Assembly (NCBI GenBank): GCA_020638975.1 | Contig: JACKHN010000024.1 | Coordinates: 41,884 to 105,883 of the forward strand | DNA length: 64,000 bases | DNA from: Planctomycetaceae bacterium | GTDB lineage: Bacteria; Planctomycetota; Planctomycetia; Pirellulales; Pirellulaceae | Direction: 5' to 3' | Shown here: in pieces, positions 51,971 through 60,337 of the stretch | How positions within the stretch are numbered: position 1 is the first letter of the stretch | Layout: each line of letters opens with the position of its first letter | Notes under the pieces: model-generated | The model's input: the letters and a program-made list of their open reading frames with translations, nothing else | What the model was told of the DNA's origin: nothing | Database searches by the model: none | Translations under genes and position numbers: made by a program

Positions 51971-53296
51971 ATGCCTGAGCGAACTCCCAAGATCGCGTAT
52001 CTGACGGCCGGGGCCGCCGGAATGTACTGCGGCAGTTGCATGCACGACAACACGCTGGCCAGCGCGTTGACTCGCCTGGGCGTTGATGTCCAGTTGATCC
52101 CCACTTACACGCCGATACGTACCGACGAAGAAGATGTCAGCATCGATCAGGTGTTCTTTGGCGGGATCAATGTTTTTTTCGAACAACAAATTCCCGGCTA
52201 CCGCTTCCTGCCGGGTTTCATGCGGTCGCTGCTCGATCGACCGAACTTAATTCGCTGGGCGACGAAAGGGGCTGCTTCGACGAGTGCCAAGTCGCTGGGA
52301 GCGCTCACCGTGTCGATGTTGCGAGGCGATCAAGGGTATCAGGCGACCGAAGTGACCAAGATTTGCGACTGGTTGTCCAAGACCGTTCATCCTGACCTCG
52401 TCAACTTCAGCAATGTGATGATCGCCGGATGCGTCCCGCATCTCAAACGCGAGCTGAACGTCCCCGTCTTCGTCACGTTGCAAGGTGACGACATCTTTCT
52501 CGATAGCCTGCCCGAGCCGTACAAGTCACGAGCGTTCGACGAGATTCGCAAGCTCGTCGAACACATCGACGCTTTCCTAACGCACAGCCAGTACTACGCG
52601 CGTTTCATGTCCGAGTATCTCGACATCCCGCCAGAGAAGTTTCGTGTCGTCCCGTTGGGAATCGACACCCGCGGGTTTCCGCCAGCTGGTCTTGTCGACG
52701 AGTCGCGGCAGGAGGCTACCAAATCGATCGGCTACTTGGCGCGACTGGCCCCTGAAAAGGGCTTGCACGTACTGGTCGATGCGTTTATCGAGTTGAGCAA
52801 GCGTGAATCGATGCAAGGCGTGCGGCTAGAAATCGCGGGATGGCTCGGCGATAACAATCGCTCCTACGCGGAAGCTGAATTCGCAAAGCTGCGAGAAGCC
52901 GGCTTACAGGATCACTTCCGCTACATTGGTTCGATAAGTCGCGATGAAAAAGTCACGTTCCTGCGCGGTATCGATGTGCTCTCCGTACCGACAACCTATC
53001 ACGAACCGAAAGGCTTGTTCGTCTTAGAGGCATTGGCGGCGGGTGTTCCCGTCGTGGTTCCTGCACATGGGGCGTTTCCTGAGTTGATTGAGGCAACCGG
53101 TGGCGGTCGGCTTGTTGTCCCGAGTGATTCGATGGCGTTAGTCGACGAACTGGAGACGATGCTGCTGGATCGTCCAATGCGGCTTCGATTAGGGCACGCT
53201 GGTGCAGTTGCTGTTCATGAGCGATACAATGCTGACGTGATGGCTCAGAAGACGCTCGATGTTCTCTCAGAGTTCTTCGCTCGCAACGAGAAATAA
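51971..53296 (+). CDS. Family 4 glycosyltransferase
   Basis: The 441-residue GT-B enzyme has an N-terminal donor-independent half (IAYLTAGAAGMYCGSCMHDN, a Gly-rich acceptor-side loop) and a C-terminal GT1-type half with KFRVVPLGIDTRGF, IGYLARLAPEKGLHVLVDAF and the E(x7)E motif in PKGLFVLEALAAGVPVVVPA. It transfers a sugar from a nucleotide donor to an unknown acceptor in a cell-envelope glycan pathway. It is divergent from the PQQ-propeller gene and no further glycan genes are next to it. Confidence 0.92.
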   Translation: MPERTPKIAYLTAGAAGMYCGSCMHDNTLASALTRLGVDVQLIPTYTPIRTDEEDVSIDQVFFGGINVFFEQQIPGYRFLPGFMRSLLDRPNLIRWATKGAASTSAKSLGALTVSMLRGDQGYQATEVTKICDWLSKTVHPDLVNFSNVMIAGCVPHLKRELNVPVFVTLQGDDIFLDSLPEPYKSRAFDEIRKLVEHIDAFLTHSQYYARFMSEYLDIPPEKFRVVPLGIDTRGFPPAGLVDESRQEATKSIGYLARLAPEKGLHVLVDAFIELSKRESMQGVRLEIAGWLGDNNRSYAEAEFAKLREAGLQDHFRYIGSISRDEKVTFLRGIDVLSVPTTYHEPKGLFVLEALAAGVPVVVPAHGAFPELIEATGGGRLVVPSDSMALVDELETMLLDRPMRLRLGHAGAVAVHERYNADVMAQKTLDVLSEFFARNEK

Positions 53297-53378
53297 ACAG
53301 GCAGTTCCCGCTACTCGTCCTCGAGATGCGAGTCCGGCGTGGGACGAAGCTGAGTGAAACTTTCGGCAGCCGCTGTTA

Positions 53379-53478
53379 GGTAGTGGTACAGTTTGAAATT
53401 CCGGAAAGTAGGCTGGCCGCTCTTGGCCGTCGTTTGCCGGGCAGGAGTGCCCAACTTACGGCAAAGTGTACCACTACC
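53379..53478. mobile_element. 100-bp MITE-like element with 8-bp target duplication
   Basis: GGTAGTGGTACAGTTTG (53379-53395) is repeated inverted at 53462-53478 (CAAAGTGTACCACTACC) with one mismatch over 17 bp. The direct repeat CGCTGTTA flanks it at 53371-53378 and 53479-53486. The interior has no frame of note but carries another short palindrome (GGCTGGCCGCTCTTGGCC). This is the structure of a non-autonomous transposable element mobilised by a transposase that makes 8-bp duplications. The matching autonomous element is not in the window. It accounts for most of the gene-free stretch 53297-53570. Confidence 0.8.
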
Positions 53479-53570
53479 CGCTGTTATTGGCCAATGAGTT
53501 TTCGGCGGGATTCTGCTATCATAGAACGCCCACGCATCCCAACGCCAACCGCGTTCCTGCCAGAGTACTC

Positions 53571-55715
53571 ATGCGAACATTCATGCCAACGGTGACGACA
53601 TGTGTATCCTTGCTATTGCTAACCATTGTCGGTGCACAAGCCAACGATAGTGACTTCTTTGAGAAGAAGATCCGCCCAGTACTTGTCGAACGCTGTTACA
53701 AGTGTCATTCCGAACAAAGCGAGGGTGTGAAGGGTGGCTTGTTGCTTGATTCTCGCGATGCAACGCAACGTGGCGGCGATTCGGGAGCAGCCGTCGTACC
53801 AGGCGATGTCGAAGCGAGTTTGCTAATAGGTGCGCTGCGATACGAAAGTTTTGAAATGCCGCCTGACGGCAAATTGCCCGCTGCGGTCATCGCTGACTTC
53901 GAGACGTGGATCAAAGCGGGAGCGCACGATCCTCGCGATACGCCAACCGGCGAAACGAAGTCCGCCGAAATTGATTGGGACGAGGCTCGACGTTTTTGGG
54001 CGTTTCAGCTTCCGGAGCCAAAACCAGTCCCCAAGGATCTGCCAAGTAACGCAATTCGCCGTCCCCTGGATGCGTTTGTAGCGTCGCGATTGCACAAATC
54101 GCAACTGGCTCCTAATCCGGAGGCGACTCGGCGTGTATTGATCCGACGAGTGACGCTTGATCTGACCGGCCTGCCACCTTCGCCCGAAGAGGTCGAATCG
54201 TTCGTCAGTGACGAATCTCCTGATGCCTATGAACGAGTCGTCGACGGCTTGCTCGCATCGCCCCAGTACGGCACGCGCTGGTCGCGACCGTGGCTCGACA
54301 TTGCGCGCTTTGCCGAAGATCAAGCTCACATCGTCGGCAACAACACGTCGCTCTGCTATCCCAACGCCTATCTCTATCGCGATTGGGTCATCAATGCTTT
54401 CAACGAGGATCTGCCGTACGACCATTTTGTGCGTCAACAACTTGCCGCCGACTTGATTGATCCAAAAGACAAAGCCAACCACGTTGCTTTGGGCTTCATC
54501 GGGCTTGGGCCCAAGTACTATCGCCGTGGTGATATCGAAGTGATGGCCGAGGAATGGGAAGATCGTGTCGATACGGTCGCTCGAGGGTTGCTCGGACTGA
54601 CCGTGGCGTGTGCACGCTGTCACGATCACAAGTACGATCCTATTCCGACGGAGGACTACTATGCGTTGGCGGGAGTCTTTGCCAGTACCGAGATGTTTAA
54701 TCGACCGTTGAACGAGAAGGCGGAACGCGATAAGGACGGCGAGGCGAAAAAGCCCGAAGAGGCCATTCACATCATCCGAGATGCAAAGCCTCAGGACTTG
54801 AATGTCTTCATTCGCGGCGACGTCAAGAAGAAGGGCGAAGTCGCTAAGCGGCGATTTCCGCAAGTCTTGTGTTCCGCAGAATCTTTGTCGCTGGCGTTCG
54901 AGAACGGCAGTGGCCGTCTGGAGTTAGCCGATTCGATCGCCACGCGCGATAACCCACTGACCGCGCGGGTGATCGTGAATCGTGTGTGGGGACAGTTGTT
55001 CGGCAAGCCGCTTGTCGGCACACCGAGCAATTTCGGCAGTCTTGGTGAACGACCAACACATCCGGAATTGCTGGATGATTTAGCCGTGCGTTTCATGGAT
55101 TCAGACTGGTCGCTGAAGTGGCTTCAACGCGAGATCGTACTGTCGGCGACTTACCGACAGAGCAGCGACATCGATACGGCGAAGCAAGTGGTCGATCCTG
55201 CTAATACGTTACTGTGGCGAATGAACCGACGACGACTGAGCGTGGAGGCGTGGCGTGATTCGCTACTGTCCGTCGGTGATCAACTGACGCTAGAACTTGG
55301 CGGGCCATCCATTGACCCACAAGACCCCGATCAACGGCGGCGCACCGCCTACAGTCGCGTCAGCCGACTCGAACTCGACGCGCTGCTGGCGTTGTTCGAC
55401 TTCCCCGATCCCAACACACACAGTCCCAAACGGAACGATACCACGACGCCGCTACAAAAGTTGTTCGTGTTAAACAGTCCGTTCATGCTTCGACAAGCCG
55501 AATCCTTTGCGAAGAGAGTAACCGCAACGGCATCCCAGGATTCCGAACGCGTCAACGTGGCGTACCAAATCGCATTTGGTCGCGCCCCCGACGGCGATGA
55601 ACTGGAGATTGGCATGATGTTTCTCGACGGTTGCGACACAGCCGACCAACTGGCTCGTTGGACTCAATACGCTCAAATTCTACTTGCCTCGAACGAAATG
55701 TTGATGGTGGATTAA
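53571..55715 (+). CDS. Planctomycete cytochrome c-type protein, PSCyt1/DUF1549/DUF1553
   Basis: The 714-residue secreted protein (signal peptide MPTVTTCVSLLLLTIVGAQA) has a haem-binding CYKCHS (CxxCH, about residue 43) in PSCyt1, a DUF1549 domain (RRVTLDLTGLPPSPEEVESF, about 180-390) with a second CxxCH in CARCHDHKYDPIPTEDYYAL, and DUF1553 (TARVIVNRVWGQLFGKPLVG, GERPTHPELLDDLA, ATYRQSSD, LFVLNSPFMLRQAE). The set is planctomycete-specific, encoded beside DUF1501 proteins, and its biochemical role is unresolved. It is slightly short between DUF1549 and DUF1553, where other members carry a longer insert. The stop overlaps the next start (TAATG at 55713-55717), so translation is coupled. Confidence 0.93.
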   Translation: MRTFMPTVTTCVSLLLLTIVGAQANDSDFFEKKIRPVLVERCYKCHSEQSEGVKGGLLLDSRDATQRGGDSGAAVVPGDVEASLLIGALRYESFEMPPDGKLPAAVIADFETWIKAGAHDPRDTPTGETKSAEIDWDEARRFWAFQLPEPKPVPKDLPSNAIRRPLDAFVASRLHKSQLAPNPEATRRVLIRRVTLDLTGLPPSPEEVESFVSDESPDAYERVVDGLLASPQYGTRWSRPWLDIARFAEDQAHIVGNNTSLCYPNAYLYRDWVINAFNEDLPYDHFVRQQLAADLIDPKDKANHVALGFIGLGPKYYRRGDIEVMAEEWEDRVDTVARGLLGLTVACARCHDHKYDPIPTEDYYALAGVFASTEMFNRPLNEKAERDKDGEAKKPEEAIHIIRDAKPQDLNVFIRGDVKKKGEVAKRRFPQVLCSAESLSLAFENGSGRLELADSIATRDNPLTARVIVNRVWGQLFGKPLVGTPSNFGSLGERPTHPELLDDLAVRFMDSDWSLKWLQREIVLSATYRQSSDIDTAKQVVDPANTLLWRMNRRRLSVEAWRDSLLSVGDQLTLELGGPSIDPQDPDQRRRTAYSRVSRLELDALLALFDFPDPNTHSPKRNDTTTPLQKLFVLNSPFMLRQAESFAKRVTATASQDSERVNVAYQIAFGRAPDGDELEIGMMFLDGCDTADQLARWTQYAQILLASNEMLMVD

Positions 55716-57100
55716 TGCTTAATCGACGACAGATGCTTCAGCAGGCGGGTGCGGGGTTTGGAATGCTGGGAATGGCAGGCGCGCTGAGCAGCCTGCAAGC
55801 GGGCGAAGCAGCCTCGACCGTGCCACATGTCACACCGAAGGCCAAGCGAGTCATCTTCCTGTTCATGAACGGAGCACCATCGCACGTCGACACGCTCGAC
55901 CCCAAACCCGCACTTGCCAAGTATGAAGGCTCGCAGCCATCCGGCGAGTTGTATCGCAAGATCAATGGCACGGGATACATGCCATCGCCTTTCAAGTTTC
56001 GCGCGCACGGCGAGAGTGGCGTTGTGATGAGCGAGTTGCTGCCGAATCTCGCGAAGCACGCGGATGACCTATGCGTGTTGCGGTCCATGCACACCAACGT
56101 GCCGAATCACGAACCGGGCCTGCTGATCATGAATTCGGGGAATCAGCAGCCAATACGTCCGAGTCTTGGATCGTGGTGCTCGTATGGCCTCGGCACCGAG
56201 AACGAGAACCTTCCAGGTTTCGTTGTTCTATGTCCCGGCTTGCCCGTCGTGGGACCTCAGTTGTGGTCGAGTTCATTCCTGCCCGGCCAACATCAAGGCA
56301 TGTCGGTCGACACGAACGACATGCAAGTCGATAAGCTGGTTGCGAATTTAAATCATCCCAATCTTTCCCGCGCCCAGCAGCAACGGCAACTGGAGTTTCT
56401 CGGCAAGTTAAATCGGCTACATCGCGAGCAGCGTCAAGGCGAAGCGGCGCTCGACGCTCAGATCCGAGCGATGGAACTGGCCTTTAACATGCAACGCGAA
56501 GCCAGCGAAACATTCGACATCAGCCGCGAGCCAGCTCATGTTCGTGACATGTACGGCCCGACTACCTTTGGCCAAAGCTGTTTATTGGCGCGGCGATTGT
56601 GCGAGAACGGTGTTCGGTTCGTGCAAGTCTACTATGTATCAAAGAACGAGAAACAACCCTGGGACACGCACTCCGACAACAACAGAAAGCATCGCGATCT
56701 GTGCGCGGACAGCGACCGAGCGACCGCTGCGTTGCTAACCGATCTAAAGGCTCGCGGCATGTTGGAAGAGACGCTCGTCGTCTGGGGCGGCGAGTTCGGA
56801 CGAACGCCTTACGCGCAACTCGACAAGAAGCAGGATTACACCAAGGCCGGTCGTGACCATCATCACACCGGCTTCTCAATGTTCATGGCCGGTGGTGGCG
56901 TGCGAGGCGGCCTGATGTACGGCAATACGGACGAGTTCGGCATGGACGCGATAGAGAATCGCATCCACGTCCACGACCTGCACGCCACGATCTTGCATCA
57001 GCTAGGGATTGATCACCAGCGATTGACCTATCGCTACTCCGGTCGCGATTTCCGCCTAACGGATGTGCATGGCGAAGTCGTTCGCGGAATCATCAGCTAG
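55715..57100 (+). CDS. DUF1501 protein with Tat-type signal
   Basis: The 461-residue protein starts MLNRRQMLQQAGAGFGML, a twin-arginine-like signal. The DUF1501 (sulfatase-fold) domain shows VIFLFMNGAPSHVDTLDPKP, LCVLRSMHTNVPNHEPGLLI, PWDTHSDN, VVWGGEFGRTPYAQ and RDHHHTGFSMFMAGGGVRGG. The metal-binding His and Asp residues appear to be present. It is exported folded and works with the PSCyt/DUF1549/DUF1553 partner by consistent co-occurrence. The start at 55715 overlaps the previous stop by one base. The C-terminus SGRDFRLTDVHGEVVRGI identifies the gene fragment at 8179. Confidence 0.94.
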   Translation: MLNRRQMLQQAGAGFGMLGMAGALSSLQAGEAASTVPHVTPKAKRVIFLFMNGAPSHVDTLDPKPALAKYEGSQPSGELYRKINGTGYMPSPFKFRAHGESGVVMSELLPNLAKHADDLCVLRSMHTNVPNHEPGLLIMNSGNQQPIRPSLGSWCSYGLGTENENLPGFVVLCPGLPVVGPQLWSSSFLPGQHQGMSVDTNDMQVDKLVANLNHPNLSRAQQQRQLEFLGKLNRLHREQRQGEAALDAQIRAMELAFNMQREASETFDISREPAHVRDMYGPTTFGQSCLLARRLCENGVRFVQVYYVSKNEKQPWDTHSDNNRKHRDLCADSDRATAALLTDLKARGMLEETLVVWGGEFGRTPYAQLDKKQDYTKAGRDHHHTGFSMFMAGGGVRGGLMYGNTDEFGMDAIENRIHVHDLHATILHQLGIDHQRLTYRYSGRDFRLTDVHGEVVRGIIS

Positions 57101-57199
57101 TAATCACAACGACGAGTGAGGTTTATATTGCGATTCGCCAGTATCCGATATACAAATCAACGCTGATGCGTTCGATAGGCACACATGGGAGAGTTTGGT

Positions 57200-58582
57200 A
57201 TGAGTGACCATTGGGAGCAACGTCGAACCTGCGCGGAGTTTCGCCGCCAGCAGATCAGTCGTCGCAGCTTCGTTCGCGCGGGAATTGTGGGGACTGCGGG
57301 TTTGTCGCTGGCAGATCTCCTTCGCAACGATGCCGTTGCAGGTCCGACCGAAGCCAAGCCTGTCAACTCGGTGATCATCCTTTGGATGCGCGGTGGCCCC
57401 AGCCACATCGACATGTGGGACCCCAAACCCGATGCGCCAATCGACTATCGCGGCGAGTTTGGTGTTAGCGATACAAGTGTGTCCGGCATTCAACTGAGCG
57501 ACATGCTGCCCATGTGTGGGAGAGTGATGGACAAATGGTCGATCATCCGCAGCTTGTATCACGACAACGCCGGGCATTCTGCTGGGGATCAAATTTGCTT
57601 CACGGGCTATCCGCCCGGACCAGCGCCCGACCAGAACATTAAACCGAGTTGCGGATCGATTACCGCCGAGCAGCTTGGACACTTGAATCCAGAGTTGCCG
57701 ACGTATGTCATGATCCCTCGGCAAGTTCCAGGAACCGATTCGGCCTATCTCGGCGTTGCGCACAAACCGTTTGAGACCGGTGCCGATCCGGCCAACGCTG
57801 GGCCATTCAAGCTGCCCAATTTCGAGATTGCTTCGGGCTTGACCGTCGATCGACTCGGTGGTCGTCGCGAGTTGCTCGATGGTTTCGATCGCTTACAGAC
57901 TGCTGCGGATCAAAGTGGCCAGATGGAAGCTCTCGATCGCTTTGGTCAGAAGGCATGGGACATCCTTTGTTCGCCCGCCGCAAAACATGCCTTCGATCTT
58001 GATCGCGAACCCGAAGCTCTTCGCGAGCGTTATGGCTTCATGCCCGCCTTCGATCCCATGGCTTCGAATCGGTGCGGTGCTCCCGCCTGGAGTCAGCGGA
58101 TGCTACTCGCCCGTCGGTTGGTCGAAGCGGGTGTCCGATTGGTAACGGTCGACTTGCGCTGGTGGGATACACATGTGCAAGGATTCGACTCATTGCGTCG
58201 CGGTTTCCTGCCTCGCTTCGACAAAGCGTACTCAGCGCTGATCGAAGACTTGGAGCAACGCGGCTTGATGGAGTCGACGTTGGTCGTTGCCTGGGGCGAG
58301 TTCGGTCGCACGCCACGCGTGAACAAGGACGCTGGCCGCGATCACTATCCCAACGTCTTCAGTGCCGCCGTTGCTGGTGGCAAAGTCCGAGGCGGTCGAA
58401 TTGTGGGATCATCCGACGCGAAGGGGGCGTTTCCAAAGGACAATCCCAAGACTCCACAGGACGTGTTGGCTACGATCTATGATCACTTGGGAGTTGATAC
58501 GAGCAAGCAATATCTCACTTCCGCCGGTCGCCCCGTTGCTGTGCTGCCACACGGCGAGCCGATTCGCGAACTGTTTGCTTAG
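57200..58582 (+). CDS. Second DUF1501 protein with Tat-type signal
   Basis: The 460-residue protein has ISRRSFVRAGIVGTAGLSLA (twin-arginine signal, about residues 19-40) and the DUF1501 motifs SVIILWMRGGPSHIDMWDPK, SIIRSLYHDNAGHSAGDQIC, RWWDTHVQGFDSLRRGFLPR, VVAWGEFGRTPRVNKDAGRD and GGKVRGGRIVGSSD. ATG 57200 has GGAGAG 7 bp upstream and is preferred to 57185. It follows the first DUF1501 gene by 99 bp on the same strand but differs in sequence (a divergent paralogue). The sulfatase-like fold suggests hydrolase activity, which is unproven. Confidence 0.93.
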   Translation: MSDHWEQRRTCAEFRRQQISRRSFVRAGIVGTAGLSLADLLRNDAVAGPTEAKPVNSVIILWMRGGPSHIDMWDPKPDAPIDYRGEFGVSDTSVSGIQLSDMLPMCGRVMDKWSIIRSLYHDNAGHSAGDQICFTGYPPGPAPDQNIKPSCGSITAEQLGHLNPELPTYVMIPRQVPGTDSAYLGVAHKPFETGADPANAGPFKLPNFEIASGLTVDRLGGRRELLDGFDRLQTAADQSGQMEALDRFGQKAWDILCSPAAKHAFDLDREPEALRERYGFMPAFDPMASNRCGAPAWSQRMLLARRLVEAGVRLVTVDLRWWDTHVQGFDSLRRGFLPRFDKAYSALIEDLEQRGLMESTLVVAWGEFGRTPRVNKDAGRDHYPNVFSAAVAGGKVRGGRIVGSSDAKGAFPKDNPKTPQDVLATIYDHLGVDTSKQYLTSAGRPVAVLPHGEPIRELFA

Positions 58583-58600
58583 TACCGTCAACGCGCTTCG

Positions 58601-59398
58601 TTATCTTTGAGACGCGCGCTGGCGTAAGGCTTCGTAGAACAAAACGGCCGCAGTGACCGAAACATTGAGGCTGTCACCGACACCTCGCATTGGCAGCAGC
58701 ACGGCGGTAATGTCGTTGCCCTCCCACGCATCGGAAAGCCCGTCCGCTTCGCTTCCCAACACGATCGCGTACCGACCAGAGTAGCTAACGCTGGTGTAGT
58801 CCACGGCACCATCGACGCGAGTTGCGACAACGTTGAAGCCATGTTGTCGGAGCCAGGACAGTGCTTCCTCGCTGGAGCAGGCGACGATCGGCATCGAGAA
58901 GATTGTGCCCGCGCTCGCACGAATCGAGTTGGGATTGTAGAGATCAGTGCCCGCGTCTGCCACGATCACCGCAGATAGACCCGCTGCGTCAGCGCTGCGA
59001 AGGACGGCTCCGATGTTGCCGGGTTTCTCGACGTTCTCTAGGACAGCGACGAGCATTTCATCTTGGAGCGTGAGGCTGTTCAGATCCTTCTGCGGCGGCT
59101 TGGCGACAGCGACGATTCCATCGGAACGGTCGCCAAAGGCGATCTTGTCGAGAACGGATTGATTAACCACAACGATATCGCAGCCCTTCTCCGCCAGCCT
59201 TCGTGGAAGTTGGTCGTCGTTGATCCCCGCCTCGCACACAAAGGCTTCGATAAACTCAACCCCTGCGTCGAGCGCGCGTCCGATTTCACGAACGCCGTCA
59301 ATGATGATTCGCTGCTGTTCACGACGAGCACGTCGGTCGCGCAGCTTGGCTGCCAACTTGATTCTCGGATTGTTGCGGCTAGTGATCGGGTCGGTCAT
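58601..59398 (-). CDS. SpoU-family tRNA/rRNA 2'-O-methyltransferase
   Basis: The 265-residue protein has an N-terminal substrate-binding part (SRNNPRIKLAAKLRDRRARR) and the SPOUT knot motifs: motif 1 VLENVEKPGNIGAVLRSADA (about 123-140), motif 2 YAIVLGSEADGLSDAWEGND (about 210-228) and motif 3 LPMRGVGDSLNVSVTAAVLF (about 235-254). It methylates a ribose 2'-OH using SAM. Which RNA position cannot be told; the length and layout resemble RlmB/TsnR-like enzymes. It converges on the DUF1501 gene with an 18-bp gap. Confidence 0.93.
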   Translation of the reverse strand: MTDPITSRNNPRIKLAAKLRDRRARREQQRIIIDGVREIGRALDAGVEFIEAFVCEAGINDDQLPRRLAEKGCDIVVVNQSVLDKIAFGDRSDGIVAVAKPPQKDLNSLTLQDEMLVAVLENVEKPGNIGAVLRSADAAGLSAVIVADAGTDLYNPNSIRASAGTIFSMPIVACSSEEALSWLRQHGFNVVATRVDGAVDYTSVSYSGRYAIVLGSEADGLSDAWEGNDITAVLLPMRGVGDSLNVSVTAAVLFYEALRQRASQR

Positions 59399-59411
59399 CG
59401 TTTGCTCTTAT

Positions 59412-60263
59412 CTAACGGGGCCACCGCGCGACGACACCGCTGGGTAGTTGCCGCCCATCTACACACCCAACCGTTAGCGGCTGTGCGGTCGCACCCGCCT
59501 GACAAGTCCCGAAGACCGCGTCGGCAAGCATCGCTTCGACTTCAGGCGGTTCGAAGCCGGGCGAGTGACAAGTCAATAACATAAACGCCCGTTGGCCTTC
59601 CGTCAGCGCGGCGCACGTCGTTAGCAGCGAGTGCAAGTCGCGTGTAATCTTCCACGTTTCGCCTTTAGGTCCATGACCATAGCTGGGCGGATCGAGAATG
59701 ACGGCGTCGTAGCGATTGCCGCGTCGCAGTTCGCGTTCGGCGAATCGCTTCGCGTCTTCGGCGATCCAGCGGATAGGCTTCTCGGCAAGTCCAGACAGTT
59801 CCGCGTTGCGTCGTGCCCAGGCAACTGTATTCTTTGCGGAATCGACATGGACGACCTCCGCTCCCGACGCCGCTGTTGCCAACGTGCTGCCGCCGGTATA
59901 AGCGAACAGATTCAGCACGCGAAGTGGTCGTGATGCGCGAGCAATTTGCTTGGCGATCCAGTCCCAGTTCGCCGCTTGTTCCGGGAAAACGCCGAGGTGT
60001 CCGAACGGAGTTGCTTGCAATTCAAACACACACTCGCCGTGCGAGATCGTCCAGGTTGCAGGCAGCACACCGGCGGGCTTCCACCGACCTTCGTCGCCTT
60101 GCGTCCGCTCGTAGCGAGCGTGAAGATCCTTCCAAGCTGCCGCGTTCGATTTGCGAGCGTCTTCGGCTGGGGGCGAGTAGCGGTCGAGGAGGTAGGCTCC
60201 GAATCGCTCCAGCTTCCTCCCGCCGCCAAAGTCGAGCAACTGGTATTGATCAGCATCGAACAT
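59412..60263 (-). CDS. Class I rRNA methyltransferase (RlmI/RlmK-like)
   Basis: The 283-residue protein has the SAM-binding motif RVLNLFAYTGGSTLATAASG (about 115-134), VVHVDSAKNTVAWARRNAEL and the catalytic-side DAVILDPPSYGHGPKGETWK (about 188-207), all features of the RlmI/RlmK group that methylates cytosine or guanine in 23S rRNA. It lacks the N-terminal PUA domain of RlmI. It ends 14 bp from the start of the SpoU gene on the same strand, so the two RNA methyltransferases are probably cotranscribed. Confidence 0.9.
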   Translation of the reverse strand: MFDADQYQLLDFGGGRKLERFGAYLLDRYSPPAEDARKSNAAAWKDLHARYERTQGDEGRWKPAGVLPATWTISHGECVFELQATPFGHLGVFPEQAANWDWIAKQIARASRPLRVLNLFAYTGGSTLATAASGAEVVHVDSAKNTVAWARRNAELSGLAEKPIRWIAEDAKRFAERELRRGNRYDAVILDPPSYGHGPKGETWKITRDLHSLLTTCAALTEGQRAFMLLTCHSPGFEPPEVEAMLADAVFGTCQAGATAQPLTVGCVDGRQLPSGVVARWPR

Positions 60264-60284
60264 AGCGATCGCTCGTAGCTTCCC

Positions 60285-60337
60285 GTAGGGTCCGCTGCGC
60301 GGACCACCCGACGAACGGTCCGCACAGCGGACCCTAC
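60285..60337. repeat. Inverted pair of GGGTCCGC palindromes
   Basis: Each arm is itself a palindrome of the form GGTCCGC-TGC-GCGGACC (60285-60305 and 60317-60337), preceded outward by GTAG, and the arms are inverted to each other over 21 bp. A third copy lies at 63968-63988. The right arm contains the stop codon of the symporter gene (60334-60336). It is a REP-type transcript-end structure. Confidence 0.8.
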
